Shown: one piece after another, positions 17,083 through 25,870 of the stretch | Layout: each line of letters starts with the position of its first letter | How positions within the stretch are numbered: position 1 is the first letter of the stretch | DNA from: Nitrososphaerota archaeon | GTDB lineage: Archaea; Thermoproteota; Nitrososphaeria; Nitrososphaerales; Gagatemarchaeaceae | Direction of reading: 5' to 3' | Length of the DNA stretch: 64,000 nt | Assembly (NCBI GenBank): GCA_027886905.1 | Contig: JAPCJO010000003.1 | Span: 1-64,000, forward strand | Position numbers and translations under genes: made by a program | Notes under the pieces: generated by a model | The model's database searches: none | Told to the model about the DNA's origin: nothing | Seen by the model: only the letters and a program-made list of their open reading frames with translations

Positions 17083-17904
17083 TCAGTTGTCCAGCAGGAA
17101 GCGCAGGACGGTCTTGTTGTAGAGCGCTACATGCGTGCTATGCGGCGCGTGGGAGGAGTCCCGGATGGTGGAGACCGTCGCGTTCGGCATAGACTTGGCC
17201 AGTATCGATGTGACGGCCTGAAACATGAGAGGGCTTCTCTGGCCCCTCAGCAGCAGGGTGGGGGCGGATATCTTCCGGGCGTCCTCCGTCGTGAAGTGGT
17301 CTCTCTCTGGCGTAGGGAGCTCGGCGGCGAGGGTCTTGGAGTTCTGGAGCATCATCTCCCGCGCCTCCGCCGGGAGCCGGTCGAACGCCCCGGCACTCAT
17401 GGTGAAATCGATGAATCCTTTCGCGGCCTCCGCGTCGTCGCCGTCCCGAAGGTGGGCCAGCACCATCTCGGCGAACTTGCCCTCGGAGGCGCGATAGGAC
17501 TTCAGGCTCTTGGGGTCGTCTGCGAGCAGCGAGAGTATGGGCGGCTCCCCGAGGACGGCCGACCGCACGACGTCCGGGCAGTCCCTCTCGACGAGGGCCG
17601 CGATGTATGCGCCGTATGACGACCCGACGACGTGCACGGGAGCCTTGAGGCCGAGGGCGCCCACCAAGCCGACAAGGTCGTCCCTCTCGTCCGCGACCGA
17701 GAAGCCCGGCGGGTACTCGCTCCAGGCGTTGGGATAGTGGTTTCGTCGGCTGTAGGCCACCACGTGGAACCGCTCCGCGAAGGGCTCGAGCTGGAGCGCC
17801 CACGCGCGGTAGTCGTTGAGGCTGCCGTGGACCAGGACCAGTGGCGTGCCGGTCCCCTTCTCGACGTAGCTGAGCTCGACGCCGCTGACCTTTGCTGCCT
17901 TCAT
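17083..17904 (-). CDS. alpha/beta hydrolase
   Basis: A 273-residue hydrolase: oxyanion 'LVHGSLNDYRAW', nucleophile elbow GSSYGAY (Ser), a late acid region 'LLLRGQRSPLMFQ', catalytic His in 'RDSSHAPHSTH'. The fold is complete, but the substrate is unknown. It is unrelated in detail to the 10.5 and 19.6 kb hydrolases, so it is not a local duplicate. Confidence 0.8.
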   Translation of the reverse strand: MKAAKVSGVELSYVEKGTGTPLVLVHGSLNDYRAWALQLEPFAERFHVVAYSRRNHYPNAWSEYPPGFSVADERDDLVGLVGALGLKAPVHVVGSSYGAYIAALVERDCPDVVRSAVLGEPPILSLLADDPKSLKSYRASEGKFAEMVLAHLRDGDDAEAAKGFIDFTMSAGAFDRLPAEAREMMLQNSKTLAAELPTPERDHFTTEDARKISAPTLLLRGQRSPLMFQAVTSILAKSMPNATVSTIRDSSHAPHSTHVALYNKTVLRFLLDN

Positions 17905-17976
17905 CGCCCTGATCGGAGGGCTTCAGCGGTTTGACGGTAGAAATTGCTTTCGAAGAAGAGGCGCGTCAAGAGGGGA

Positions 17977-19080
17977 CTACTCGTCGAACTGCGTAGCGAC
18001 GTCGACCTCGAGGAACTCCCCGAACCTGCCCGCCGCCTCCCTCGCTCCCTTCCTGCGCCCGTCGTCGAGCTTCCCGAATGGCCGTATCGCGACCACAACT
18101 CTGTTCTTCTCGTTCTTCCTCTTCCACGTCCCCACCACCTCGCCATCCGCGACCATCACGGGGAGAAATATCCCGTTGCTGTGCGTGAAGACGATCTTCC
18201 CGCTTTTCAGCATCCTCTGCGTGTCGGCGTCGCCGAGCATGGCCGACCTGTCGGCATACCCCACGAGGTACTCGTCGAACGCAGGGAGGAGGTGGACATC
18301 TCGCTCGCTTCCGTCCATCCTCGACGACTTCGTGAAGTAGGTCTTCCCGTCCACCGTCTCCGAGGCAAGCCCTGACGAAGCCTCGATGCCCGCCTTGGCG
18401 TCCGAGACCTTGAGCCCGGACCACCACACATAGTCCTTGATGGTGGCTGGGCCGTGACTGGTGAAGTACCTCGTGGCGAGCTCCGCCAGCGCTTCGCTGT
18501 TGGAGAGGTCCCTTCTGCTGTCTATCCTGTCATCGAGCAGCTCGAAGGTCTGCTGCTTGCCTTGGTGAGCCCCGAAGCAGATGATCCCGTCCCAGGCTGC
18601 CCTGTAGAGCATGTGGTACCCGAGTAGGCCCGAGACTTCCATCCCTTCCCTCTCGAGGACGTCGTACATCTGGTCCCTCGTGAGCTGCCCCTCGCGCTTC
18701 AGGGCCTTCGCGAAGAGGGCCTCGGCCTTTGCGATGGCGTCGTCGCCCAGACCCAAATGCCTGTCCCTCGAGATGGCGGTCTTGAGCAGGCCGGGGGCGA
18801 AGAGCCTGAGCATCCAGTGAATGTCGCGCGACGAGCCGAAGTGAAGCGTCCCGCGCATCAGCCACGTGCGGGATATCCTCCTCTCGGCTATCGCTTCCTC
18901 GACGTCGGCCTTGGTGGCGGACTCCCCGCATCGAAGGCCGATGGCCCACAAGGCGGCAGGGTAGTCCTGCGCCTGAACGGCCCCAAGCGAAGTCAGGACC
19001 TCCTCGGGGGACTTGGCTGTCGAGTCAGGCTGGATGCCCTGGCTCGCAAGGCGGCTTCTCGCGATGTCTTCGACCCTCAA
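17977..19080 (-). CDS. winged-helix DNA-binding domain protein (HTH_42/YcaQ-like)
   Basis: A 367-residue protein with the HTH_42 pattern: 'LGAVQAQDYPAALWAIGLR' near the N-terminus, 'RTWLMRGTLHF' after it, and 'LPAFDEYLVGYADRS' in the C-terminal third. Bacterial YcaQ-type members unhook DNA interstrand crosslinks; most archaeal members are uncharacterised. A role in DNA damage tolerance is inference from the family. Confidence 0.82.
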   Translation of the reverse strand: MRVEDIARSRLASQGIQPDSTAKSPEEVLTSLGAVQAQDYPAALWAIGLRCGESATKADVEEAIAERRISRTWLMRGTLHFGSSRDIHWMLRLFAPGLLKTAISRDRHLGLGDDAIAKAEALFAKALKREGQLTRDQMYDVLEREGMEVSGLLGYHMLYRAAWDGIICFGAHQGKQQTFELLDDRIDSRRDLSNSEALAELATRYFTSHGPATIKDYVWWSGLKVSDAKAGIEASSGLASETVDGKTYFTKSSRMDGSERDVHLLPAFDEYLVGYADRSAMLGDADTQRMLKSGKIVFTHSNGIFLPVMVADGEVVGTWKRKNEKNRVVVAIRPFGKLDDGRRKGAREAAGRFGEFLEVDVATQFDE

Positions 19081-19141
19081 TCGGGAGGGACGAAGGGGCA
19101 GAAATCTTAAGCATTATATCGCGCCCATTCGGGTTGGGGCT

Positions 19142-19519
19142 ATGGCGACCCCGGTACCCCAGATCATCGACAAGAAGATCGCTGCCCTAGGCGACTGGCG
19201 CGGCGAGACGATGGCGACTCTGCGCAAGGTAATCCACGAGGCCGACCCGGAGATAGTCGAGGAACTGAAATGGCTAGGTACCCCGGTGTTCACCCACGAT
19301 GGGAACGTCGTACTCTTCGAGGCTTTCAAGGATAAGGTGAAGCTCACCTTCCCGGAAGGGGCGAGCCTTCCGGACCCGCACAAGCTCTTCAACGCCGGCC
19401 TTGGCGGCGGCAAGTGGAGGGCCATCGATTTCTTCGAGGGCGGCAAGGTCAATAAGCGGGCCCTGAAGGCGCTCGTCAAGGCCGCTGTGGCTCAGAGGGC
19501 TTCCAAGAAGAAGGCCTGA
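19142..19519 (+). CDS. DUF1801 family protein
   Basis: A 125-residue protein of the YdhG/DUF1801 type: an N-terminal helix, then 'RKVIHEADPEIVEELKWLGTPVFTHDGNVVLF' and a KLTFPEG strand, ending with a Lys-rich tail. Function is unknown. ATG 19142 is chosen over the upstream frame because a TATA-like CATTATATCG at about 19110-19120 lies about 27 nt before it. Confidence 0.82.
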   Translation: MATPVPQIIDKKIAALGDWRGETMATLRKVIHEADPEIVEELKWLGTPVFTHDGNVVLFEAFKDKVKLTFPEGASLPDPHKLFNAGLGGGKWRAIDFFEGGKVNKRALKALVKAAVAQRASKKKA

Positions 19520-19568
19520 GAGGGGAGGGCTGTGAGCCGGCCACCCCGTTCTCGTGCGGCTGTCTGGG

Positions 19569-20426
19569 TCACAGGAATTCCAACAAGGCGTCCATCGTCT
19601 CTTGGGGACGCTCGCTGAGCAACCAGTGGCCGGTGTCCTTGAGGAGGAGGATGGCTGGATCTGTCGCCACCAGCGGAGCCTGTTTGGCAAGTATGTTCCC
19701 GTTTGCCTTGTCGCCCCCAATCACAAGCAGCGGCATCTTCAGCTTCGTCTTTGAGAACTCGACGAACTCCTTCCCGGTTTGCCCGAATGAGATGTAGTAT
19801 TCCCAGGCGGCGCGCATGCGTCCAGGTCGCGCGTACGCTTTCGTGTAGATCACCCGGTCCGGCTCCGGAATCGAGCGCCTTCTGTCGGCGGCGAAGTCGT
19901 TCCAAAAGTGGTCGAAGTAGATCCGTTCGCGTCCCTTCACGAGGGCCTCAGGTGTCGGGCCGTTGAATCGGAAGTGCCACGCCGGGCCGTTGTATGCAGT
20001 ATCAAACCCGAGCACCCCGGGCAGAGGGGCCTCCATCAGGACGAGCTTCTCGGTCTCGTCTGGAAACATCGAGGCGTAAGCGTAGCCCACCATCACGCCG
20101 AAGTCGTGTCCGACAACCCTCGCCTTCGTGATGCCCAATGATTTGACCAGCGCGTGAATGGAGACGGCGGCCTTTGTCATCCCCGCACCGCCTGACGGGA
20201 TTCCAGAGTCCCCGATCGCGGGGAGGTCGGGAGCGACAACGGTGAACTTGCTGGCGAGCACAGGGATGAGCGGTCTCCACATGTGCGAGGTCTCCGCAAA
20301 GCCGTGGAGGAGGAGGACGGCAGGCCCGGAGCCCGAGCTCAGGTAGTGCAGCTTCAGTCTGTCGACGACTGCGCTCCCCGATTTGATGACTTCGCCTCTC
20401 CGTCCTGCTTTCTTAGGATGGCTCAT
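19569..20426 (-). CDS. alpha/beta hydrolase, epoxide hydrolase / haloalkane dehalogenase-like
   Basis: 285 residues. 'LLLHGFAETSHMW' supplies the oxyanion HGF, and the nucleophile elbow is GHDFGVMV with Asp as nucleophile, typical of epoxide hydrolases and dehalogenases. The cap contains 'DHFWNDFAAD'. The catalytic His is in 'LKDTGHWLLSERP'. The exact substrate is unknown. Confidence 0.82.
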   Translation of the reverse strand: MSHPKKAGRRGEVIKSGSAVVDRLKLHYLSSGSGPAVLLLHGFAETSHMWRPLIPVLASKFTVVAPDLPAIGDSGIPSGGAGMTKAAVSIHALVKSLGITKARVVGHDFGVMVGYAYASMFPDETEKLVLMEAPLPGVLGFDTAYNGPAWHFRFNGPTPEALVKGRERIYFDHFWNDFAADRRRSIPEPDRVIYTKAYARPGRMRAAWEYYISFGQTGKEFVEFSKTKLKMPLLVIGGDKANGNILAKQAPLVATDPAILLLKDTGHWLLSERPQETMDALLEFL

Positions 20427-20550
20427 GGACCTGACCGCTGTATTGTCAACTCGCAGGAGAAAGATATTAGCGTTTTTTCCCTTCGAAGACTCTGCTATCG
20501 AACGGCAAGGCCACGGCGGCCCTGGAGTGTTTCCGTGACCCCGGTCACAC

Positions 20551-22485
20551 TCATCTCACGACTATGACCGTGACATCCGAGTGCGCCACGACGCCGGCCG
20601 AGACGCTCCCCTGGAGCAGCCTCCCGGTCGCCCCGAGGCCTCGCGTGCCTATCACTATGACGTCGGCGCCCTCCCTCTTCGCCGTCTCGGTGATTGCGTT
20701 GGCAGGAGGCCCGTTCGCCCGGATGACCGTTCCCCCCGCGACTGAGACACCCGCGCTCTTCGCCTCGCCGACCACTGTGTTGACATAGTCCTCGGCTTCC
20801 TTCTCGGCGTACTCATAGCGCTCCTTCAGGATCCCCGAACTCGACCCTCCTGCCCTTAGGCTCGAAGGATTGACGGAGGAGGGGGATGGGACTACCCTCA
20901 GGACGTCAAGCTCCGCGTGGTAGTCCCTGGCAAAGCCGATCGCCGTCTTGGCCGCGCGCTCCCCGTTCTCGGAGCCGTCCACCGCCACGAGTATCTTGTT
21001 CATGGCGAGCGACCTCTTCCCCTCCGCGATGGGAGGTGAGAGCGGGGTCGTGGCTTGCAAGGTCGTCTCCCTGGCCATCACGACCATCTTCGGGCTTCTC
21101 ATCAGAGACGCGAAGACTATCCCCACGCCGGACAGGACCGAGGCCCCGAGGAAGGCGTAGCGGAAGCCATCGACGGTCGCTGCCGCGGCCGTCACAGAAG
21201 CGCCCGCGCTCGCCGCGACCACGCCGACTATCGTAACCGCAATCGCGAGGCCGATGGGGCCGCCCACCTGCGTCGACGTGTTGATGAGCCCGGAGGCGAG
21301 GCCCTCCTCTCCCTTCCTGGCTCCGCTCAGCGCGGCTATGTTGAAGGCGGTGAAGCTCAGGGCGGCGCCGAGGGAGACGACGAGCATGTCTGGGAGGACG
21401 CCAGTCAGGAAGGGCGTCCCCAGGTGGAGCTGGGCGAGGAGGAGGAAGCCCGCGGCCTGGACCGTCATGCCCACCAGGAGGACGGGCTTGGGGCCGAAGC
21501 GGGTGACGAGCTTCGCGGAGAGGTACCCCCCCACGCTAAGGAACACCAAGGCGGTCGGGAGGAAGGCGAGCCCGGCCGAGAGGGCGGAGTACCCCTGAAT
21601 CTGCTGGAGGTAGATGGTCAGGAGGAAGATCATCGAGCTCACCGCGGCGATGGTGAGTATCGCGAGCGCGTTTGCGCTGAAGACGGCCCCGCGACGCAAG
21701 AACGAGAGCGGCATCAGCGGGGCGCCGGACCGGTTCTCGATGGCAAGGAAGAGCGCTAGGACGACGCCTGAGAGGCCGAGGGGCACGAGTGTGTCTACCG
21801 AGAGGAGACCCCTGTTCGCCGCGTTGGTCAGGGCGTAGACCAAGATCGAGAGCCCCGCGGTCACCGAGAGCGCGCCCGGAAGGTCGAGGCGCCTCTGGTT
21901 CGGGTCTCCGCGACTCTCGACGAGGAGCCGCGACGCCAGAATGGCGGTCACTATCCCTATGGGGACGTTGACGAAAAAGATAGACCGCCAACCTAGGGTC
22001 GCCGTTAGGACGCCCCCTAGGATTACGCCCGCCGCGAAAGCCGCGGACGAGACAGCCGCGAAGACGCTGAGGGCACGATTCCTCTCACGCCCTTCAGGGA
22101 AGGTGACGACGAGCAAGGAAAGGCCGGTCGCCGAGGCTATCGCGGCCCCTATCCCTTGGACAGCCCTGGCGCCGATGAGGACGCTCTCCGAGGGGGCCAG
22201 ACCGCCCGCGAGCGACGATAGCGCGAATACGACCAGACCTATGCCGAAGAGCCTGCGGCGCCCGTAGAGATCGGAGGCGCGGCCGCTGAGGAGGAGGAAG
22301 CCCGCGAAGGTAAGGCCGTAGGCGCTCACTATCCACTGGCTGTCTGCGAGCGATATCCCAAGTTCGGTGCGCATGGTGGGCAGCGCTATCTGGACTATGG
22401 AGAAGTCCAGGACGATTACGAACTGCGCCAACACAAGCAGCGTCAGAATCAGGGAGAGGCGTGGCGGTGGAGTGGGTTTCGTCAT
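20551..22485 (-). CDS. MFS drug-efflux transporter fused to a universal stress protein domain
   Basis: 644 residues. Residues 1 to about 460 form a 14-span DHA2 (EmrB/QacA-like) major facilitator: 'LDFSIVQIALPTM' in TM1, 'GRASDLYGRRRLFGIG' in the loop 2-3 signature. Residues 495-644 are a complete UspA domain (MNKILVAVDGSENGE ... VIVIGTRGLGATGRLLQGSVS) with the ATP-binding G-x2-G-x9-G-S pattern. The frame is continuous. An internal ATG at about 21003 could also allow separate translation of the Usp part. It is probably a proton-driven exporter with an ATP/stress-sensing tail. Confidence 0.88.
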   Translation of the reverse strand: MTKPTPPPRLSLILTLLVLAQFVIVLDFSIVQIALPTMRTELGISLADSQWIVSAYGLTFAGFLLLSGRASDLYGRRRLFGIGLVVFALSSLAGGLAPSESVLIGARAVQGIGAAIASATGLSLLVVTFPEGRERNRALSVFAAVSSAAFAAGVILGGVLTATLGWRSIFFVNVPIGIVTAILASRLLVESRGDPNQRRLDLPGALSVTAGLSILVYALTNAANRGLLSVDTLVPLGLSGVVLALFLAIENRSGAPLMPLSFLRRGAVFSANALAILTIAAVSSMIFLLTIYLQQIQGYSALSAGLAFLPTALVFLSVGGYLSAKLVTRFGPKPVLLVGMTVQAAGFLLLAQLHLGTPFLTGVLPDMLVVSLGAALSFTAFNIAALSGARKGEEGLASGLINTSTQVGGPIGLAIAVTIVGVVAASAGASVTAAAATVDGFRYAFLGASVLSGVGIVFASLMRSPKMVVMARETTLQATTPLSPPIAEGKRSLAMNKILVAVDGSENGERAAKTAIGFARDYHAELDVLRVVPSPSSVNPSSLRAGGSSSGILKERYEYAEKEAEDYVNTVVGEAKSAGVSVAGGTVIRANGPPANAITETAKREGADVIVIGTRGLGATGRLLQGSVSAGVVAHSDVTVIVVR

Positions 22486-22648
22486 TAAAATCGGACAATT
22501 AGCGGCCCAAATTTGTCGCCTTTTAAATCAGGTAGTATTCTCCAACTAAGTAGGTATCACAAACCCACTTGAATTTCCTCATTCGGAGGGAAATGCGCGT
22601 CTCGCCGTCGGTAAAATAGAGGGGGTCGTATGACGAAGCCGCTCGCCG

Positions 22649-23581
22649 TTGCCTTCCCGCCAAGAGCCGGGCGACAAGGACCCGGAAGAAATCCCAGACA
22701 AGTGCCCGAACTGCGGAAAGAAGGGCACATTCGTGAGGGACGAGGAGAGCGGGGAGATGGTCTGCAGCAACTGCGGCTTTGTCCTAAGAGAGAAGGAGGA
22801 GGAGACGGGGCCATCTTTCTCCTCCTCGGAGGCCGGCACCCTGGAGGTGACGTCAGGTCCTCCGACCTCAATCGCCCAGCCGGACATGGGACTCGCGACC
22901 GTGATTGGGAGGGAGGGCACGGACGCGTCAGGGACAGGGCTCTCATCCAGGACAAAGTCCAGCGTCGAGAGGATGCGCGTCTGGGACAGGAGAAGCCAGC
23001 CCGACCAGTCGGCCTACAGGAGCATGAGCAAGGCCTTCGACGAGATAAAGACCGTCGCGGCGAAGCTCTCAGTCGGGCAGGGGGCGATCGAGCGCGCCGC
23101 CTACATCTACAGGAAGGCGCTCGAGAAGCGTCTCACGAGGGGAAGGTCGTTGACGCAGCTCTCAGCTGCCGCGCTTTACGCGGCTTGCAGGGACCTGCAG
23201 ATCCCGAGGAGCCTGAAGGATGTCGCCGCAGCGGGAAACGTCAGCAAGAAAGACCTCTCTCGATCTTACAGGACCCTCGTTACCGAGCTCGACATCAGGA
23301 TACCTGTAGAGGACCCGATACGTTCGGTCCCGAAGATAGGCTCCGCGATAGGGGCATCCCCTCGGACGATGAGGAGGGCGCAGGAGATCTTGAGGATGGC
23401 CGCTGCGAAGGGGGTCTCCGCGGGCAAGGACCCGATGGGGCTCGCAGGCGCGGCCCTCTATATCGCGAGCCACCTCGAGGGTGAGGGAAAGTCTCAGCCG
23501 ATAGTGGCGAAGGCGTCCGAGGTGACCGAGGTCACGGTTAGAAACAGGTACAGGGCGCTCAAGTCAAGCCTGAAGCTTTGA
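22649..23581 (+). CDS. tfb: transcription initiation factor TFB
   Basis: Archaeal TFIIB homologue that bridges TBP-DNA and RNA polymerase. The N-terminal zinc ribbon has CPNCG (Cys19/22) and CSNCG (Cys39/42). A B-reader-like region with Arg/Ser follows, then two cyclin-like repeats (about residues 115-205 and 215-305), the second ending in the typical 'EVTEVTVRNRYRALK' recognition helix. The start used is TTG 22649, with TATA-like GTAAAATAG near 22610. It lies directly upstream of the stress island and could be a specialised TFB for it, though its own promoter lacks the 23-bp element. Confidence 0.92.
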   Translation: MPSRQEPGDKDPEEIPDKCPNCGKKGTFVRDEESGEMVCSNCGFVLREKEEETGPSFSSSEAGTLEVTSGPPTSIAQPDMGLATVIGREGTDASGTGLSSRTKSSVERMRVWDRRSQPDQSAYRSMSKAFDEIKTVAAKLSVGQGAIERAAYIYRKALEKRLTRGRSLTQLSAAALYAACRDLQIPRSLKDVAAAGNVSKKDLSRSYRTLVTELDIRIPVEDPIRSVPKIGSAIGASPRTMRRAQEILRMAAAKGVSAGKDPMGLAGAALYIASHLEGEGKSQPIVAKASEVTEVTVRNRYRALKSSLKL

Positions 23582-23641
23582 CCCGGCGCGTGCTCCATGG
23601 CGAGATTTAGCCCTCCGTGCTCTAGCTAGAGACTTCGGGCA

Positions 23642-23664
23642 TTACATTTTCGTGCAGAAAATAC
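23642..23664 (+). promoter_or_regulatory. 23-bp promoter element, copy 1
   Basis: TTACATTTTCGTGCAGAAAATAC, then 6 nt, then TATA-like CTTAGAT. The GTG start of the YqjD-like gene is 35 nt after the element. Same length and orientation relative to the gene as the other copies. Confidence 0.8.
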
Positions 23665-23698
23665 GTCCTCCTTAGATGAAGGCGCCGCCTCTCTTTTC

Positions 23699-24037
23699 GT
23701 GAGAATCTTGGCCAACAAGGAGAAGGAATTGAGAAGCGCCGCTGAGCGGTCGCTCAGAGAGACCCGAAGGGATTTTGACAAGAGGATCGACGAGATCAGG
23801 GCCGAGCTCCAAGAGATAGGACCCGAGGCGGTAGAGAAGGTCGAAAGATCCCTGAATGATTTGAAGAACGACCTGAAGGCCGAGCTGAAGACCGGCTTCG
23901 ACGACGTCAACGGCATGTTTGAGGACGAGGTCGAATCAGGCAGAGAGCAGGTCCGCGCGCACCCACTTCTCGCGGTCGGGGTCGCGGTCATGGCGGGCGT
24001 CATCGTCGGGATGCTGCTAGGAAAAAACAAAGACTAG
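23699..24037 (+). CDS. YqjD/ElaB-like (DUF883) membrane-anchored coiled-coil protein
   Basis: 112 residues. Residues 5-85 are a charged amphipathic coiled coil (EKELRSAAERSLRETRRDF...). The C-terminus has 'HPLLAVGVAVMAGVIVGMLLGK', the single glycine-rich span that ends DUF883 proteins. In E. coli YqjD anchors ribosomes at the membrane in stationary phase. That role is known for the family in bacteria and only inferred here. GTG 23699 fits a leaderless start from the CTTAGAT box. The next gene begins 6 nt after its stop. Confidence 0.75.
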   Translation: MRILANKEKELRSAAERSLRETRRDFDKRIDEIRAELQEIGPEAVEKVERSLNDLKNDLKAELKTGFDDVNGMFEDEVESGREQVRAHPLLAVGVAVMAGVIVGMLLGKNKD

Positions 24038-24043
24038 TTTCCG

Positions 24044-24319
24044 ATGCTTCAGAAAATCATTCGGCACCTCATGGAGGACGCCACCGACGGGCTCAAGCAC
24101 GACGTCGAGGCGTACGCCAACAAGGTCCTCAAGCAGATGATGAGAACGCTGGTTCTCGCCGGCGTGGGCGTCACATTCTTGGCAGTCGGATCCGTCTTTC
24201 TCCTGGTCGGCGTCGTGGCTTCTCTCAGCAAGTTCATGTTCAGCGGGTTGGCCTGGGGACTTGTAGGCCTCATCGTTGCGCTGGTCGGTGGGGTGCTTGT
24301 CCTGCTGATCAGACGGTAA
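24044..24319 (+). CDS. holin-like/YqjE-type (DUF1469-like) membrane protein
   Basis: 91 residues: an amphipathic N-terminal helix, then two long hydrophobic segments (about 35-58 and 65-87) ending with Arg-Arg. This layout, and its place directly after a DUF883 gene, parallels bacterial yqjD-yqjE. Sequence identity with YqjE itself cannot be judged by eye. It belongs to the operon driven by promoter copy 1. Confidence 0.65.
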   Translation: MLQKIIRHLMEDATDGLKHDVEAYANKVLKQMMRTLVLAGVGVTFLAVGSVFLLVGVVASLSKFMFSGLAWGLVGLIVALVGGVLVLLIRR

Positions 24320-24337
24320 CGGGTCGAGGCTAGGCCG

Positions 24338-25537
24338 TTGAACCCGACCGAGAAGCCGATGGACGGCTCTCCGCTGCCAAAGTCGGTCCTCAAATGGGCG
24401 GCGGCGGGGCTGGTGTTGAGCTCCGCGGTCGTCATCGCGATCACGATCTTCTCGGGCGTGACCCTGTCTGACCTAGCGAAGCTCGGCTACCTGACGTTCG
24501 GTCTGGCGGCCGCTGTGTCTGCATGCAGACTCCTTGTCCAGATTGCGAGGTTTAGGGTCGTAACGACCGGACTGAGCAGCGACACAAAAATGGACCTTAC
24601 AGGCCTGCCCATCACCAGGGTGGCTAGCGAGTTCGTCTCGGAGTCGACGCCTGCGACCAGCATGGGGGTGTTCCTGCGCACCTCGTGGTTGGCTGGGAAG
24701 GGGGTGGACGGGGGAAGGGCGCTCTGGATAGGCTACTTCGAAGTGCTCATCGAGATATACGTAGGCGGCGGCCTCGCGCTCATCGCGGCGGCGTATGCGC
24801 TGTCCAGGGGGTCGGTGGCCCTAGGCTCATCGATTGCCGTAATCGCGACGGTCCTGATTGTCGGGTACACGTTGGTGTTTGTAATCCCGGCGGTAAAGAC
24901 CATCAAGGTCCCTCACCGAGTATTTGGCATCATGTCGCGACTGATAGGCGGGCCTAGGGCGACGGCCCTCTATCTCCGCGCTGTCGTGGGCTCTCTGAAC
25001 TTTTCGCTCGCGGCGCGCGCAATCGTAAGCAGGCGCACGCTGCCAGTGGTGGTGAAGGCGGTCCTTCTCACGCTCCTCGAGGACTTCTTGGAAGGGGCGG
25101 CCCTTTGGCTCGTGCTGAACGCCGCAGGCCTCAAGATTGACCTCGTCTCCGCCACCCTTGCGGCGTACGGCGTCGCGGCGGTCGCCCAACTCCCGATAAC
25201 CATCGGCGGCGCGGGTGTGACGGAGCTCACAATGCAAGCATACCTCGTTTCGGTCTACGGGTTCTCATCTTGGGCAGCCGTCGTGCTGTGGAGGATCGCC
25301 ACGTATCAGGTGATGTTGGCGGTCACGGGGATAGTGTTCATGGTGTACCTGCGCAAGAATGCTCATCGACCGTCCAAAGTCGAGGAGAAGGTGCCTCTGG
25401 AGGTCGTCCCGGTCGTAAGCCCGAACGCCCGCTCACTCGGCAATGGTCAAGCGCTTCCCTCCGGATTGGACTGTGCGGAGGCGCCAGCTGGAGGTTTATC
25501 GGACGACTCGCGCAACCGTCTTTCTCGGCAGACCTAG
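24338..25537 (+). CDS. flippase-like membrane protein (UPF0104 / LPG-synthase TM family)
   Basis: 399 residues with about eight to nine hydrophobic spans. The family pattern is seen in 'FVSESTPATSMGVFLRTSWLAGKG' and in the late 'LPITIGGAGVTELTMQAYLVSVYGFS', the G-G-x-G-V/I motif of UPF0104. Members include the membrane part of lysylphosphatidylglycerol synthase and the archaeal glycosyl-lipid protein AglD. It probably handles lipid-linked substrates at the membrane. The start is TTG 24338. It is the third gene of the copy 1 operon, with a 3' end overlapping the convergent 25534 gene. Confidence 0.78.
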   Translation: MNPTEKPMDGSPLPKSVLKWAAAGLVLSSAVVIAITIFSGVTLSDLAKLGYLTFGLAAAVSACRLLVQIARFRVVTTGLSSDTKMDLTGLPITRVASEFVSESTPATSMGVFLRTSWLAGKGVDGGRALWIGYFEVLIEIYVGGGLALIAAAYALSRGSVALGSSIAVIATVLIVGYTLVFVIPAVKTIKVPHRVFGIMSRLIGGPRATALYLRAVVGSLNFSLAARAIVSRRTLPVVVKAVLLTLLEDFLEGAALWLVLNAAGLKIDLVSATLAAYGVAAVAQLPITIGGAGVTELTMQAYLVSVYGFSSWAAVVLWRIATYQVMLAVTGIVFMVYLRKNAHRPSKVEEKVPLEVVPVVSPNARSLGNGQALPSGLDCAEAPAGGLSDDSRNRLSRQT

Positions 25538-25866
25538 AGATCGGGCATCGCTTGCGGCAGTGCCTTTGCGCCCCTGCGGACTGAGCTGACTGTGGCGTTG
25601 AAGTCCAGGACGCCATCTATCTCCAAGACCTCGAGCGACCTTCCTGTCGTAAGATGTTTCACTATCGCTTTTTCCAGCGACAGCGTTCCTGCAGGGCCGA
25701 AAAGCGCAAGCAACTTTACGTGGAATTCCATCGGGTCGGGGAAACCGTCAGCCATCTTCATGTGGACCAAGACCGCCTCCGTCCCACTATGACCAAGGAC
25801 CTTGTCGAGCCCGGCGTGCACCGAGTCGTTAAAGGTGGTCGCGAACAATTCCTCCACTTTACTCAC
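25534..25866 (-). CDS. small helical protein, paralogue B of the GvpD-like operon
   Basis: 110 residues, clearly homologous to the 27298-27627 product. Shared features are GL-KVLG-SGT at the start, 'FPDP-EF--KLLA-FG' in the middle, 'SLE--IVK-L' and 'I-G--DF-AT---------A' at the end. It is predicted to be mostly helical and cytosolic. It starts 4 nt after the ATPase stop, so it is the last gene of a three-gene operon. Function is unknown; it may be a sensor or adaptor for the ATPase. Confidence 0.7.
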   Translation of the reverse strand: MSKVEELFATTFNDSVHAGLDKVLGHSGTEAVLVHMKMADGFPDPMEFHVKLLALFGPAGTLSLEKAIVKHLTTGRSLEVLEIDGVLDFNATVSSVRRGAKALPQAMPDL

Positions 25867-25870
25867 CTGA

